Shown here one piece after another: positions 9,292 through 19,400 of a stretch of DNA of 37,904 bases. The notes beneath the pieces were generated by a model, which worked only from the letters and a program-made list of their open reading frames with translations, was not told the origin of the DNA and searched no databases. The position numbers and the translations under genes were made by a program. The stretch's first letter is position 1; each line of letters starts with the position of its first letter. Origin of the DNA: Phytoplasma sp. (GTDB lineage: Bacteria > Bacillota_I > Bacilli_A > Acholeplasmatales > Acholeplasmataceae); the NCBI GenBank assembly GCA_012519065.1, contig JAAYQV010000086.1:1-37904 (forward strand), read 5' to 3'.

Positions 9292-10845
9292 ATGGCTTTT
9301 GATGGCGTTTTTATTTATCACTTAATTAATGAATTAAAAGAAAAATTTATCCATTCTAGAATCGAAAAAGTCTTTCAACCCAATAAAGACTCTTTTGTTT
9401 TTCAAACCTATTTGGATAAGAAAAGAAACCTTTTAAAAATCGATTTAAATCCCCATTCAAATGGTATTTATCTAACTGAAAAAAAATATGTTCAACATGA
9501 AAGTAATCAATTCTTTTTATCCATTAGAAAGTTTTTAGAAGGTGGTATTATTAAAGATATCTATCAACATCATACCGATAGAGTCATTATTTTAGAGATT
9601 ACTACTTATGATTTTTTAGAAGGCCCAATGACTAAACAACTAATTTTTGAGGCTATGGGCAAACATTCTAATCTTTATTTGGTAAAAGACGGCATCATTA
9701 TAGATTGTTTTAAAAAAAGTTTTTCCTTAACTTTAAGACAGTTAATGCCTAAAGCACAATTTGAGTTTTTCCCTTCTAGTAAGAAAAGTTTTTTAGACTA
9801 TGAGTTTGATCACTATACTGATTTTAAGGAAATAACTAATCAATATGAAGGTGTTTCTTCTCTTTTAGCCAAATATCTACTGAATCACCCTGAGGTTAAA
9901 ATTAAAGATATTTCGCTTAATCCGACTTTATCTTTGTCTGATCACAAGTTTTATTTTTTCAATATTTTTGACCACAACAATGTTAAATCATTTGAAACTT
10001 TATCTCAATTACTTGATTATGAATTCAAAAAAGAAGTTGTAAAAAATGATAAAACCATTAAACTTTTTATTGAAAATCAATTAAAAAAACAAATAAAGAA
10101 AAAAGCTGTTTTATCCCAACAAAAGCTAACTGCTGAAAAAAATTTAGTCTATAAAGAACATGCAGACTTTTTATATGAAAATTGTTTCGACTTAAACATT
10201 AAACTTAGTTCATTTAAACATATTGAACTAGATGAGATGTTAACTATTAATCAAAATGCACAAAAGTTTTACAAACTCTATCATAAGGCCAAGCGAACCA
10301 TTGAGCATATGAATCATTATATCAATGAAGTTTCAGATTTAATTACTTGGTATGAAGACCTTTTAGCTAGTCTGTCATTCATTAGCGATCAAGATTTAGA
10401 AGATTTAGAAGCTGAATTAATGCCTTTAGGTTTTACTACTTCTAAAAAGAGTGTTTCTAAAAAGAAAAAAGGGCTATCTATTTTAAATTTTCCATTTTTG
10501 GATGGACATATTTATATTGGTAAATCAAGTAATCAAAATGAATATTTAGTCAGCCAAATTGCTCGTAGAAATGATTATTGGTTTCATATCAAAGATGGTT
10601 CTGGAAGTCATGTTATTTATAAAGGCGATAGTTTAAATGAAGAGATTATTAGAACTTGCTCAATGCTTGCAGCGTATTTTTCTAGTTTTAAAAACTCAAG
10701 TTCGATCCCTGTTGATTATACTATGGTAAAAAATCTTAAGAAAATACCTGGAAAACCAGGCTATCAACTCTCATATACTCATCATAAAACTATTTATATT
10801 GATATCATCAAAGAAACTGTCGAAAAATTAATCATAAAGCAATAA
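9292..10845 (+). CDS. rqcH: NFACT/FbpA-family protein (RqcH, ribosome-associated quality control)
   Basis: MAFDGVFIYHLINELKEKFIHSRIEKVFQP N-terminus and NFACT-R signature NDYWFHIKDGSGSHVIYKG. Confidence 0.9.
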   Translation: MAFDGVFIYHLINELKEKFIHSRIEKVFQPNKDSFVFQTYLDKKRNLLKIDLNPHSNGIYLTEKKYVQHESNQFFLSIRKFLEGGIIKDIYQHHTDRVIILEITTYDFLEGPMTKQLIFEAMGKHSNLYLVKDGIIIDCFKKSFSLTLRQLMPKAQFEFFPSSKKSFLDYEFDHYTDFKEITNQYEGVSSLLAKYLLNHPEVKIKDISLNPTLSLSDHKFYFFNIFDHNNVKSFETLSQLLDYEFKKEVVKNDKTIKLFIENQLKKQIKKKAVLSQQKLTAEKNLVYKEHADFLYENCFDLNIKLSSFKHIELDEMLTINQNAQKFYKLYHKAKRTIEHMNHYINEVSDLITWYEDLLASLSFISDQDLEDLEAELMPLGFTTSKKSVSKKKKGLSILNFPFLDGHIYIGKSSNQNEYLVSQIARRNDYWFHIKDGSGSHVIYKGDSLNEEIIRTCSMLAAYFSSFKNSSSIPVDYTMVKNLKKIPGKPGYQLSYTHHKTIYIDIIKETVEKLIIKQ

Positions 10846-10847
10846 CT

Positions 10848-10876
10848 TTGAAATACGATTTAATAACGTGTAAAAT
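10848..10876 (+). promoter_or_regulatory. Sigma-A-type promoter for superoxide dismutase gene
   Basis: TTGAAA (10848-10853) - 17 bp - TAAAAT (10871-10876). Confidence 0.6.
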
Positions 10877-10910
10877 GAACGTATAGATTTATATTAGGGA
10901 GGAAATAATT

Positions 10911-11516
10911 ATGAAATACGATTTACCTAAATTACCTTATGCTTATGATGCTTTAGAACCATTTATTGATGCTAAAACTATGGAAATACATCACACAAAA
11001 CATCACAATGCATATGTAACAAACTTAAATGCTGCTTTAGAAAAACATCCTGAACTAACGTTAAGTTTAAATGAGATGCTTGCAGATTTATCTTTAGTAC
11101 CGGCAGACATTAGAGGTGCTGTCCAAAACAATGGTGGCGGACATTATAACCACTCATTATTCTGGGAAATATTAAAAGTTAATAATGGAGAAGGTCCAAA
11201 AGGGGATTTAGCAAAAGCTATTAACCGTGATTTTGAATCATTTGAGAATTTTAAAGATTTATTTGCAACTGCAGCTAAAACTAGATTTGGTAGTGGTTGG
11301 GCTTGGTTATTAGTGGATAAAAACGGAAAATTAGTAGTTACTTCTACTCCAAATCAAGATACACCATTAAACTTAGGAACACCTATCTTAGGTTTAGATG
11401 TTTGGGAGCATGCCTATTATTTAAATTATCAAAATCGTCGTCCTGACTATGTTGAAGCATTCTTTAGCATTGTTAACTGGGATAAGGTTGAAGCATTATT
11501 TAAAGATGCAAAATAA
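10911..11516 (+). CDS. sodA: Fe/Mn superoxide dismutase
   Basis: [35 protein letters not shown] and DVWEHAYYL signatures; metal preference not decided. Confidence 0.95.
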   Translation: MKYDLPKLPYAYDALEPFIDAKTMEIHHTKHHNAYVTNLNAALEKHPELTLSLNEMLADLSLVPADIRGAVQNNGGGHYNHSLFWEILKVNNGEGPKGDLAKAINRDFESFENFKDLFATAAKTRFGSGWAWLLVDKNGKLVVTSTPNQDTPLNLGTPILGLDVWEHAYYLNYQNRRPDYVEAFFSIVNWDKVEALFKDAK

Positions 11517-11528
11517 CTTATAAAAAAA

Positions 11529-11560
11529 GCTGATAGTTCATTCTATCAGCTCTTTTTTTT
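11529..11560. terminator. Bidirectional terminator between sodA and the convergent small ORF
   Basis: GCTGATAG-ttcatt-CTATCAGC flanked by A-run and T-run. Confidence 0.85.
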
Positions 11561-11750
11561 AGTCATACATTCTAATTAAGCAACTTGTTGCATATCCTTC
11601 ATCATCTGGATCTGCTTCTACTAAACACATTAAGTACTCAAGCATTTGTGCCTCTTTGCATACTTCTGATTTTTTGTCTTCATAAAGCTCTCTTAATCGT
11701 TTATCGATTGCATCTTTAATGATTTCTAATTTTTTTTGGTTTTCTTTCAT
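11559..11750 (-). CDS. Small hypothetical protein (63 aa)
   Basis: MKENQKKLEIIKDAIDKRLRELYEDKKSEVCKEAQMLEYLMCLVEADPDDEGYATSCLIRMYD; own promoter and AAAGGA RBS; the ORF-track start (11840) lies in the promoter. Confidence 0.6.
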   Translation of the reverse strand: MKENQKKLEIIKDAIDKRLRELYEDKKSEVCKEAQMLEYLMCLVEADPDDEGYATSCLIRMYD

Positions 11751-11811
11751 AAAAAAACATCCTTTCTCTGCCTTATATTTTAAGTAGTTTTGAACCGTTG
11801 TATACACTACT

Positions 11812-11840
11812 ATCTTAACGCAAATATAAAAGGATGTCAA
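11812..11840 (-). promoter_or_regulatory. Near-consensus sigma-A promoter for the small ORF
   Basis: Minus strand TTGACA - 17 bp - TAAGAT. Confidence 0.7.
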
Positions 11841-11852
11841 TTAAATCTATAA

Positions 11853-12533
11853 TTAAATTTTTTTGCCTTTATGATATATTTTTCTTGCCCCATCAATAAG
11901 AGTGATTTGCCCATTTTGACAAATAATAGCCGCATCATCAGGCAAGATATATACATCTCGTTTGAATATTTTTGATGCTTTTTTCATTCCACTTTTCTGA
12001 ACTTTTTTTCTTTTATAATGAACCTCAATACTGAAATCTTTTAAATAACCTAGTCCATCACATATATTAAATGCCTTATAATCATTATCTTTACTAATAT
12101 GAAAATAATTAAATTGAATCATCGCACCCGCACTTGATCCGATGATTAGTCCGTTAAATTGTTCTAATGTTTCTGTTATTTCTTTTTCATGAATTCTTTC
12201 CATCATTTCATCAGGTGCGCCACCTGGAAGAAAAAGTATTTGACTTTCACTCAGTGTTTCAATTAATTCTTCTTTGGTGCTTGAAAAATAATTTAACCAA
12301 ACGATGTTTTCTTTCTTAACCCCTAATTGAGTAAAAATAAGTTCACAGTCATTATGATATTCACTATTGACTCCATAGTATTTTTCCCAATCATCTTTAT
12401 CTTTAATTTGTTTTTCAAAAAAAGAAAATCCTAAAATAGCAACCTTATCATTAGGTTGAATCATTGGCTTTATTTTAGAAATCATTTGAGATTCTAATAA
12501 TTTACTTTTACGACTTACCAAAATATTAATCAT
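11853..12533 (-). CDS. Type 1 glutamine amidotransferase-like / peptidase S51 (dipeptidase E-like) family protein
   Basis: ILFLPGGAPDEMMERI and GLIIGSSAGAMIQF nucleophile elbow. Confidence 0.75.
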   Translation of the reverse strand: MINILVSRKSKLLESQMISKIKPMIQPNDKVAILGFSFFEKQIKDKDDWEKYYGVNSEYHNDCELIFTQLGVKKENIVWLNYFSSTKEELIETLSESQILFLPGGAPDEMMERIHEKEITETLEQFNGLIIGSSAGAMIQFNYFHISKDNDYKAFNICDGLGYLKDFSIEVHYKRKKVQKSGMKKASKIFKRDVYILPDDAAIICQNGQITLIDGARKIYHKGKKI

Positions 12534-12544
12534 ATGTTCTCCTT

Positions 12545-13300
12545 TTAGATGTTAATATGTTCATCCATTGGCTTGGTATCACTAAACAAATCAATATCTA
12601 GCTCTAACCATTCCATAATTTTTTCTTGAAGTTCTAATGCTTTCATATATAAAACGTCTGCATCTCCAAACTTGCCTTTTTTAATGATGCCTAGTTCAAT
12701 TAATTTATCTTCTGCTTTTTTATAATTTTCTGATAAATGTGGATTGTCAGCGTTAAAATGTTTATGCGCTTTTTGTATAATAACACTGTTATCTTTTTTA
12801 ACTTTAAAGGTAATTGGTCTAGGTGTAAAGCGATTAGGCACTCCCATCATTTCTTCTACCGCATGAACAAAGGTGTTTCTTATCATGTCACAACCAATTA
12901 ACATAATGGTTGCGTCTACTTGGCTTAATCTTCCCCATGATCCATTAGGTGAGACCGGTGTAATAGCATATTCATCGCCTGCTAAGTAAGCTTTCGCCTT
13001 ATTTCCATACCCTGCCATTGAATGAGTTGGATGAAGGCTTCTAACTACTCCCGGGCGTTTTCTAAACCTTTCTGTTAATAATCCAACACATGATTCCTCT
13101 TTTTCTGGATCAAAAAAATTATAGGTTTCATTCATTTGTTTCCAAGTGTGAGTCGGCATTAATAATAGTCCCTCATCAAAGTATGACATTAAATCATCTA
13201 ATACTTCATTTACATCACGATTAATTGCTTTTAAAGAACTATGTATTAAAACAGTATCTGTCTTTTTTAGTCCCATTTCTTCTAATTGTTTTTTTAACAC
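12545..13300 (-). CDS. AAC(3)-family N-acetyltransferase (aminoglycoside 3-N-acetyltransferase-like / YokD-like)
   Basis: TVLIHSSLKAI, LLMPTHTWKQMNE, VVRSLHPTHSMAGYG, SPNGSWGRL, RNTFVHAVEEMMGVPNRF; likely GTG start at 13300 preceded by AGGAG. Confidence 0.85.
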   Translation of the reverse strand: MLKKQLEEMGLKKTDTVLIHSSLKAINRDVNEVLDDLMSYFDEGLLLMPTHTWKQMNETYNFFDPEKEESCVGLLTERFRKRPGVVRSLHPTHSMAGYGNKAKAYLAGDEYAITPVSPNGSWGRLSQVDATIMLIGCDMIRNTFVHAVEEMMGVPNRFTPRPITFKVKKDNSVIIQKAHKHFNADNPHLSENYKKAEDKLIELGIIKKGKFGDADVLYMKALELQEKIMEWLELDIDLFSDTKPMDEHINI

Positions 13301-14019
13301 GCTATCTCCTCCAGCCATTTTTTTAATGTTTTCGTCCACGTTGAGACATGTTTGTTTTCTTTAGCAAATTCATCTTTATCCATTGAATCAAAAGGTGTTT
13401 GTTCATTTGCTAATGACAGTCCATGTTTTCCTTTAGGATAAAAGTGAGCTTCTACAGAAACTCCTTTTTCATGTAATTTTTTAAGTAAAACTATGCTGTT
13501 TTCCACAGGAACACTTTGATCTTCTAATGTGTGCCATAGGAAAATTGGTGGCATTTTTTCTGAAACATGGTTTTCTAAACTAACTTCGTTTTTATCTTCT
13601 TGATTATTTAATAAAAACTCAAATGATCCTTGATGAGCGATACTAGGCTCACTTGATACCACAGGGTAACATAAGATACCTGCATGAATATCTTCTGGTC
13701 TTTTTTCAATGGTATGTAATGCTAAATGTCCACCAGCAGAAAAACCGATGACCAAAACTCTATTAACAAAGGTTAATTGTTTGATTTGTTGTAAAACATC
13801 GATGGCCTCATTGATAACATCAGGATGTTTTAATAAAGTATGTCTATATTCATAAATCGCTGTATGATAACCTAGATTATGAAACATATCAGCAACCGGT
13901 TTTCCTTCCCTTAACGAGGTTCTTTGATAACCTCCTCCAGGAAAAATTAAGACTAAATCTCTTTTATTATGATCTATTTTTTGAATAATTACTTTATTTT
14001 GTGATGTTAATTTAATCAT
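13294..14019 (-). CDS. Alpha/beta hydrolase (esterase/BD-FAE-like)
   Basis: LIFPGGGYQRTSLREGKPVADMF, VIGFSAGGHLA (GxSxG), HTLEDQSVPVENS, KGKHGLSL; AAGGAGG RBS. Confidence 0.85.
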   Translation of the reverse strand: MIKLTSQNKVIIQKIDHNKRDLVLIFPGGGYQRTSLREGKPVADMFHNLGYHTAIYEYRHTLLKHPDVINEAIDVLQQIKQLTFVNRVLVIGFSAGGHLALHTIEKRPEDIHAGILCYPVVSSEPSIAHQGSFEFLLNNQEDKNEVSLENHVSEKMPPIFLWHTLEDQSVPVENSIVLLKKLHEKGVSVEAHFYPKGKHGLSLANEQTPFDSMDKDEFAKENKHVSTWTKTLKKWLEEIAC

Positions 14020-14030
14020 TTTTTCCCTCC

Positions 14031-14062
14031 TTAAAAATAAAAGCACATAGATTCATGTGCTT
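14031..14062 (-). terminator. Terminator after the 113 aa hypothetical gene
   Basis: AAGCACAT-agattc-ATGTGCTT with a minus-strand T-rich tail. Confidence 0.7.
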
Positions 14063-14399
14063 AGCATTTTAGTTTTTTTCCTTCTTCTTTTGCCTTTTGA
14101 ATAACATGAACAATAATTTCTTCTTCTAACATAATATGAGCCAATTGATTTGTTATATCATATTCTAATGTTTTTTCTAGCGCTTCAATTCCACTTAATT
14201 GATTAATTACATGTTCTTCAATTTTAGCTTCTTTTATATAAAGTTCATTTTCTTCACTAAATGAAATGATAAACTCTTTATACTCTCTTATATGTTTTGT
14301 CAACTGTTCGACAGATAGGCTTCTTAATGCTTCAATTGTTGATTGTTTCTTTTTTAAGTATTCCGTTTCTATCCACTCTTTATAAGCTTTTTCAGTCAT
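14061..14399 (-). CDS. Hypothetical helical protein
   Basis: ORF with ATG at 14399, terminator at its 3' end; no family recognised. Confidence 0.6.
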   Translation of the reverse strand: MTEKAYKEWIETEYLKKKQSTIEALRSLSVEQLTKHIREYKEFIISFSEENELYIKEAKIEEHVINQLSGIEALEKTLEYDITNQLAHIMLEEEIIVHVIQKAKEEGKKLKC

Positions 14400-14475
14400 T
14401 TTTACAGCTCCTTTGTTTTTACACAAAGGTATTATAACATGTTTTAAAATCAGTTTCCTAAAAAGTGATTACAAA

Positions 14476-15162
14476 TCAATCGTAAAACTCAACCCATTTT
14501 TTTTCTTCATATTTGATCTTATTTAAATCAAGAAAATTTTTAATTTCTTCAATACTTTCAATCATATTAAAACGAAGTAAAATAGCATTTAAGATTTCAT
14601 CTCGACTCTTAGGTCTTTTTTTAACGCTATACTCAGATTGACTACATAGCGCATCTAGAAAATGCTCTTTTTCTTTTGGATCAACCAATAGACTAGTTTC
14701 ATATTTTGATGCTGCTGAAACGTAAAATGATTCTTCATTTGTACTTCCTAATCTATAATAACTAAATTCTATGGTTTCGTCTGCTAAGACATCTACTGAA
14801 ATGCAATAACCATTTCTTTTACATATTTCCATTGGTTTTCTCCCCTTTTCTTTTTTTAAATTTCGACTTTTATCTCTTAAAATATATCTTTGTATAAAAT
14901 ATGCGGTTGCAATCACCAGTGGTATCAACGGAGTGCCCGGTCCTACCCAAATTGCAATCACAAGCCCACCTACACTTGATAACCATCCATTTTGAAAAAT
15001 AAATCCTAAAATGATAAAAACTACTGCCCACCCTTGGTAAATCATATATGAAATGAAAAGTGCTAAAACACCTCTTAATGTTTTCATTTCAATAATCATT
15101 TCATATATTTTTCTCCAAAAACTAACAAATAACTTCCACAACTTTTTTAAAAATTTTTTCAT
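14476..15162 (-). CDS. Hypothetical membrane protein (two N-terminal TM segments + soluble C-terminal domain)
   Basis: Hydrophobic segments GVLALFISYMIYQGWAVVFIILGFIF and VGGLVIAIWVGPGTPLIPLVIATAYFI. Confidence 0.65.
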   Translation of the reverse strand: MKKFLKKLWKLFVSFWRKIYEMIIEMKTLRGVLALFISYMIYQGWAVVFIILGFIFQNGWLSSVGGLVIAIWVGPGTPLIPLVIATAYFIQRYILRDKSRNLKKEKGRKPMEICKRNGYCISVDVLADETIEFSYYRLGSTNEESFYVSAASKYETSLLVDPKEKEHFLDALCSQSEYSVKKRPKSRDEILNAILLRFNMIESIEEIKNFLDLNKIKYEEKKWVEFYD

Positions 15163-15181
15163 TTTTAAGTTTGACTTTCAG

Positions 15182-15382
15182 TTATGCTTTTTTGTTTACT
15201 TGTGGGATAATGATATTTTCTTCAATTGCCTCTGGATATGGGTAAGCAACTTCACGCATTTTTTTAAATAAAACGTAAATCAAGCCACTTTCAAAGTCAA
15301 TTCTTGTTACAATTCCAAAGTCTTTTTCTAATTCAACTTTTACTTTTTCACCTATTAAATAGGTTTCATCATTCCATGCCAT
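15182..15382 (-). CDS. Small hypothetical protein (66 aa)
   Basis: MAWNDETYLIGEKVKVELEKDFGIVTRIDFESGLIYVLFKK; AAGGAG RBS and extended -10 upstream. Confidence 0.6.
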   Translation of the reverse strand: MAWNDETYLIGEKVKVELEKDFGIVTRIDFESGLIYVLFKKMREVAYPYPEAIEENIIIPQVNKKA

Positions 15383-15405
15383 AATAATCACTCCTTGCTA
15401 TAAAT

Positions 15406-15414
15406 ATTATATCA
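15406..15414 (-). promoter_or_regulatory. Extended -10 promoter (TGATATAAT) upstream of the 66 aa ORF
   Basis: Minus strand TGATATAAT between the 354 aa ORF stop and the small ORF. Confidence 0.5.
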
Positions 15415-15417
15415 CAA

Positions 15418-16482
15418 TTATTTTCTTTTCTTATATTCTTTTAAAACGCTTCCTAACGAATATGCATGTGGCCCGTGTTTTATGCTTTTAAGCCACTCTA
15501 ATAGTTCTTTAACTGCTTTGGGTGGTGATAATTTGATAAGACCCTCAATATCACTAATAAATAAGGGATGATCTATGTCATTAATATTTTGTAACAACTC
15601 TATAGAATTGCTTTGTTTATCCATAAATAAATAAAATTGTCTAATGACTTTAGGTAATTTGATTTTATATTTTGTTTTGGGCTGATTTAAGGTATCTGAA
15701 ATAATCATATCTAATTTAGCCAATTGTTTTAAAATCATAAAAGAGATAACATCTTGATATTTATCATCTTTCCAGGTATATAAACTTTTTAACACTCTAA
15801 TTCTCCAAAGAAAACGGTGATTCGAACTTTCTTTGATATTAGCTTTTTGAATAAACTCAGATGAAAGTTTATTCAAATCCTCCATATCATATTCTTGTAT
15901 CAATGCTTTTTGGAATATATATGCAATAAATGGTTTAATTTCTTTAAAATCTCTTTGTTCTTCTAAAAAGTTTGTCAGTTCTTCTAATAAAATGCCTTTC
16001 TCATTTTTATAAGCATCTTTTAATTCTTTAAAATAAATAGTGCGAACTTGTTTTTTTTGTTCCTTATTTTTTTTATAAATATATGTCGTGTAAGTTAATT
16101 TTTCACGACTCACTGTTTGATCATCGATAAGTGAAAAACCGATTTCTCCATCATCATAGGTTCTATGAGTTGGATGACCTACAATATCATTTCTAATAAA
16201 CTTTAACTGTTTTAAAACTTTATTTTGGTTAATATTGATATTGTATTTATATTTTGTACTACCAATAGATAAGTTATATAATGCATCTACTCCGACAAAA
16301 AATCCTTGAAGCAACCCAAAAACATCTAGCAAAATGCTGGCATGGTCATTATCTTTTCTTACAAAGAATTTTTCAATCATTAAATCCACATCTTCTAATA
16401 CTAAAAAGGAAGACATCGCTTTTAATTTTAAAGCTCCTTCTTGTCTTAAACAAGCTTTTTTAATTAACTCATAATCCATCAC
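15418..16482 (-). CDS. Hypothetical protein with HEPN-like N-terminal region (R-x5-H motif RNDIVGH)
   Basis: Helical N-terminus with LKQLKFIRNDIVGHPTHRTY; overlaps upstream 1007 aa ORF by 14 nt. Confidence 0.55.
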   Translation of the reverse strand: MMDYELIKKACLRQEGALKLKAMSSFLVLEDVDLMIEKFFVRKDNDHASILLDVFGLLQGFFVGVDALYNLSIGSTKYKYNININQNKVLKQLKFIRNDIVGHPTHRTYDDGEIGFSLIDDQTVSREKLTYTTYIYKKNKEQKKQVRTIYFKELKDAYKNEKGILLEELTNFLEEQRDFKEIKPFIAYIFQKALIQEYDMEDLNKLSSEFIQKANIKESSNHRFLWRIRVLKSLYTWKDDKYQDVISFMILKQLAKLDMIISDTLNQPKTKYKIKLPKVIRQFYLFMDKQSNSIELLQNINDIDHPLFISDIEGLIKLSPPKAVKELLEWLKSIKHGPHAYSLGSVLKEYKKRK

Positions 16483-19400
16483 TAGCCACCTCTTTAATTT
16501 TTTGAATTAAATCCTCTGATGTTACTTTTTTATAAACATTTCCTTCCACATAACGAATACCTAAATTTTTTAGCTCATCACGTTCTGTTTTTGTTTTTAC
16601 ATTTCTAATTACAAAGGCTATTTTTAATTCTGTTAGTACTTTATTAATGGACTGAAGATAGAATTTCCATTTATCATCTAGTTTTTTATGATTCATATGT
16701 AGGGCATTAAATGGATGTGTTAAAGCCACATCTAATGATGTTGCATCCAAAGAAATAGCATGATCAATTAATTCATTAATTCTTACTTTATGTGATTCTT
16801 TAATCTCATCTGCAATACATTTTAATCGAATGAACTCATAAGGAATTTGATAGGTTTTAAAAACTCCTAAAACATAGGCATTAAAAGTTGGATCTAAAAA
16901 TGTTTCTTTTGTTATAGGTATGGTTAATTTGATAAGTTTTTTTGTTTCTGCTTCAAGTTGTCTTAAAAACTCACAAACTAATTTGACATGATATTTTTCT
17001 AACTCAAATAATCTGTTTCTTTTTTTAGCTATTTGATATAGATATTTATGATCTATTGAAATATTTGATAAAGCTATTTCGCTTTCATATTGCCAAATGA
17101 TGTTTTTTTCAATATCAATGATTTGATTAAATGATAAAACAAATTGCTTTTGTTCTAACGCAACGTTTAAATAGTCAATAACTTGTTGTTCAAAGATTTC
17201 TTCTTCATACATCTGGTATTCAAAAAAGATGAATTCATTTTTAAGTCGTTTGGCTTTATCTAATGCTATTTCTAAATATCTATAAATATGCATCTTATTT
17301 TTATCTGTTGTTGATACAGGATATCTTAAAGCACTGATGATAACTTTAAATTGCTCATATTTAAGACTTTGCGGTAAGTATTCATCTAAATGTTTTAAAT
17401 ATCCCTTAATAAGCTTAGTACACGTTCTAATGTCGTTTTGTGAGACAAAAACCAACCATTGCTTATCATCATAGCGATAAGTCATGCCTTCATTAAAATA
17501 TTTTTTAGTCACCTGCGCAAATTCTAAGTAAAACTTAACGGTTTCTTCATAACCATAAATGGTTTTATGATCCCCTAATAATTCTATGAGAAAAAAACTA
17601 CCTTTTTCTTCTAAATATTGATTCATATGACGATTTAAGGCATTAAGGTTTAAAACTCGGGTTTCAATATCTACTGTCGCTTCTTCTAATAACTTATTTT
17701 TTTCTTCTTGTGTTTTAGTAAGATCTTCAAAAAAGCTAATGATTTTAATTTCATTTTGATCATAAATGCTATATAATTTTTCTCTAATTTGTCTGTTTTG
17801 ATATAAATAAATGAGTTCTTTTTCTTGATTTGGTTTGCTCATTAAATCTTTAATAACTCTTTTATAGACATTAACTTGATGGTACTCCATATCAATTAAG
17901 AAAAGCTCTAAGGGTAGATGTGGTTCTATGGAAAGCAGTTGTTGTGCTGCTTGATTGTAATGTGTAATTTTATCACTTAATAGACGGTAACATACCAATG
18001 GAGAATTAATAACTTTTGTTAAAAAAAGATTTTCATTTCTTAGTTTTAAATACACCCTTTCATCAATGAGGTGTGTATATAAAATATGACTAATACCTTT
18101 TAGTAAATCATAATATTTACTTGGTTCAATTAAGTTTTCTTCTAAATGGATGCCAAAAACACCTATATTTTCAATAGGAAAGACGTATAAATATGAAATA
18201 TTTTCTTCATATGGTTTTTGTGTGATGATATTTTTTTTAAACTTTAATGAGGTTGTGGTACTCATGATTTCTTCATGCGTGTTTAATGTGTGCTCAAAAG
18301 GCGTTTCATATAACCATGAGTCTATGATTTTTTTATCATATAATCTTTCTTTTTTGTATTGATATAATTCTTTTTCTTCTTTAAGATATACAATAAACTC
18401 TATAGGTTTAATGTAATCTTCTAGTTTTGAAAAAAACGTTCTTAGGTATTCTCGTAAGATTTTTTGTTCATTAATTTGGTGACTAAAAAGGATCATGTCA
18501 TGTAGTGCTTCAAATTGAAAAACATATTGATTATCTTTTTTTGGCTTATACAGTGGTGATATAGGTTGATCAGTGAAAGTCTCATCACTTTTAACACTTT
18601 CAACTAAATCTAAGTTTGTTGGTTTGTCTTCTTTTTTTAAATTTCTTTTGATACGTTTTATTTTACTCTCATATAGAGTAATAGAAGGTTTATTACTGAT
18701 GCTTTGGTAAAAACTTAATAGTTTTTCATAAACTTTAAGTTGAAATTTTTCATCTTGTTCTTCTATAAAATCTTCATGTTCAGTTTCTAAAATCATTAGT
18801 CTATGTTGATCATTTTGATTTATATAACATGTCATTAAAACATAATAAGCATCTTTTTTTACCATCGGATGATCGATATATTTTAAAGATAAAGCTTGCG
18901 CTTTTGTGGGTTCATCTATTTGAAGTAGAGCTTCTAAATAACGTCCGTAAAGCCCTTTATCAACGTCTGAAGACTCATTTTTCTCATAAATCAAAACAGC
19001 ACTTTGGTAGTCGTTTTGACTTGAATATAGTTCCATGAGTTGCCCGAGATATTTTCTTTTATCGCTTTGATTGATGACGGTTGAAAGTAATTCTAATAGC
19101 AAATGCTCAATCGGTTCATTTTTAGTAGTCAAATAGGTTATTTCATCTTCTATTGCTAAGTATCTACGCTCAATTGGCAATCTTTCTTTTCGTTTTTGAA
19201 TCATTTCTTGACATAAATCATCACGTTTTAATTTTAAGGCATGTTTAAATGTTTCATGGTATAACTTTTCATCATTAGCTAAAGGTTGTTGAAACTCTTT
19301 TTGTTTTAGATAAGGCATAATTTCTTCAATAGCTTCTTGATGTCTTTGAAGTTCATATAAAACTTCTATTTTTTTTATCATTAATGTTTGATAATCAGAT

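Noticed and set aside
15053-15271. Plus-strand 72 aa ORF across the 15182 boundary
   Set aside because: Phe/Asn/Ile-rich antisense translation, overlaps two better-supported minus-strand genes
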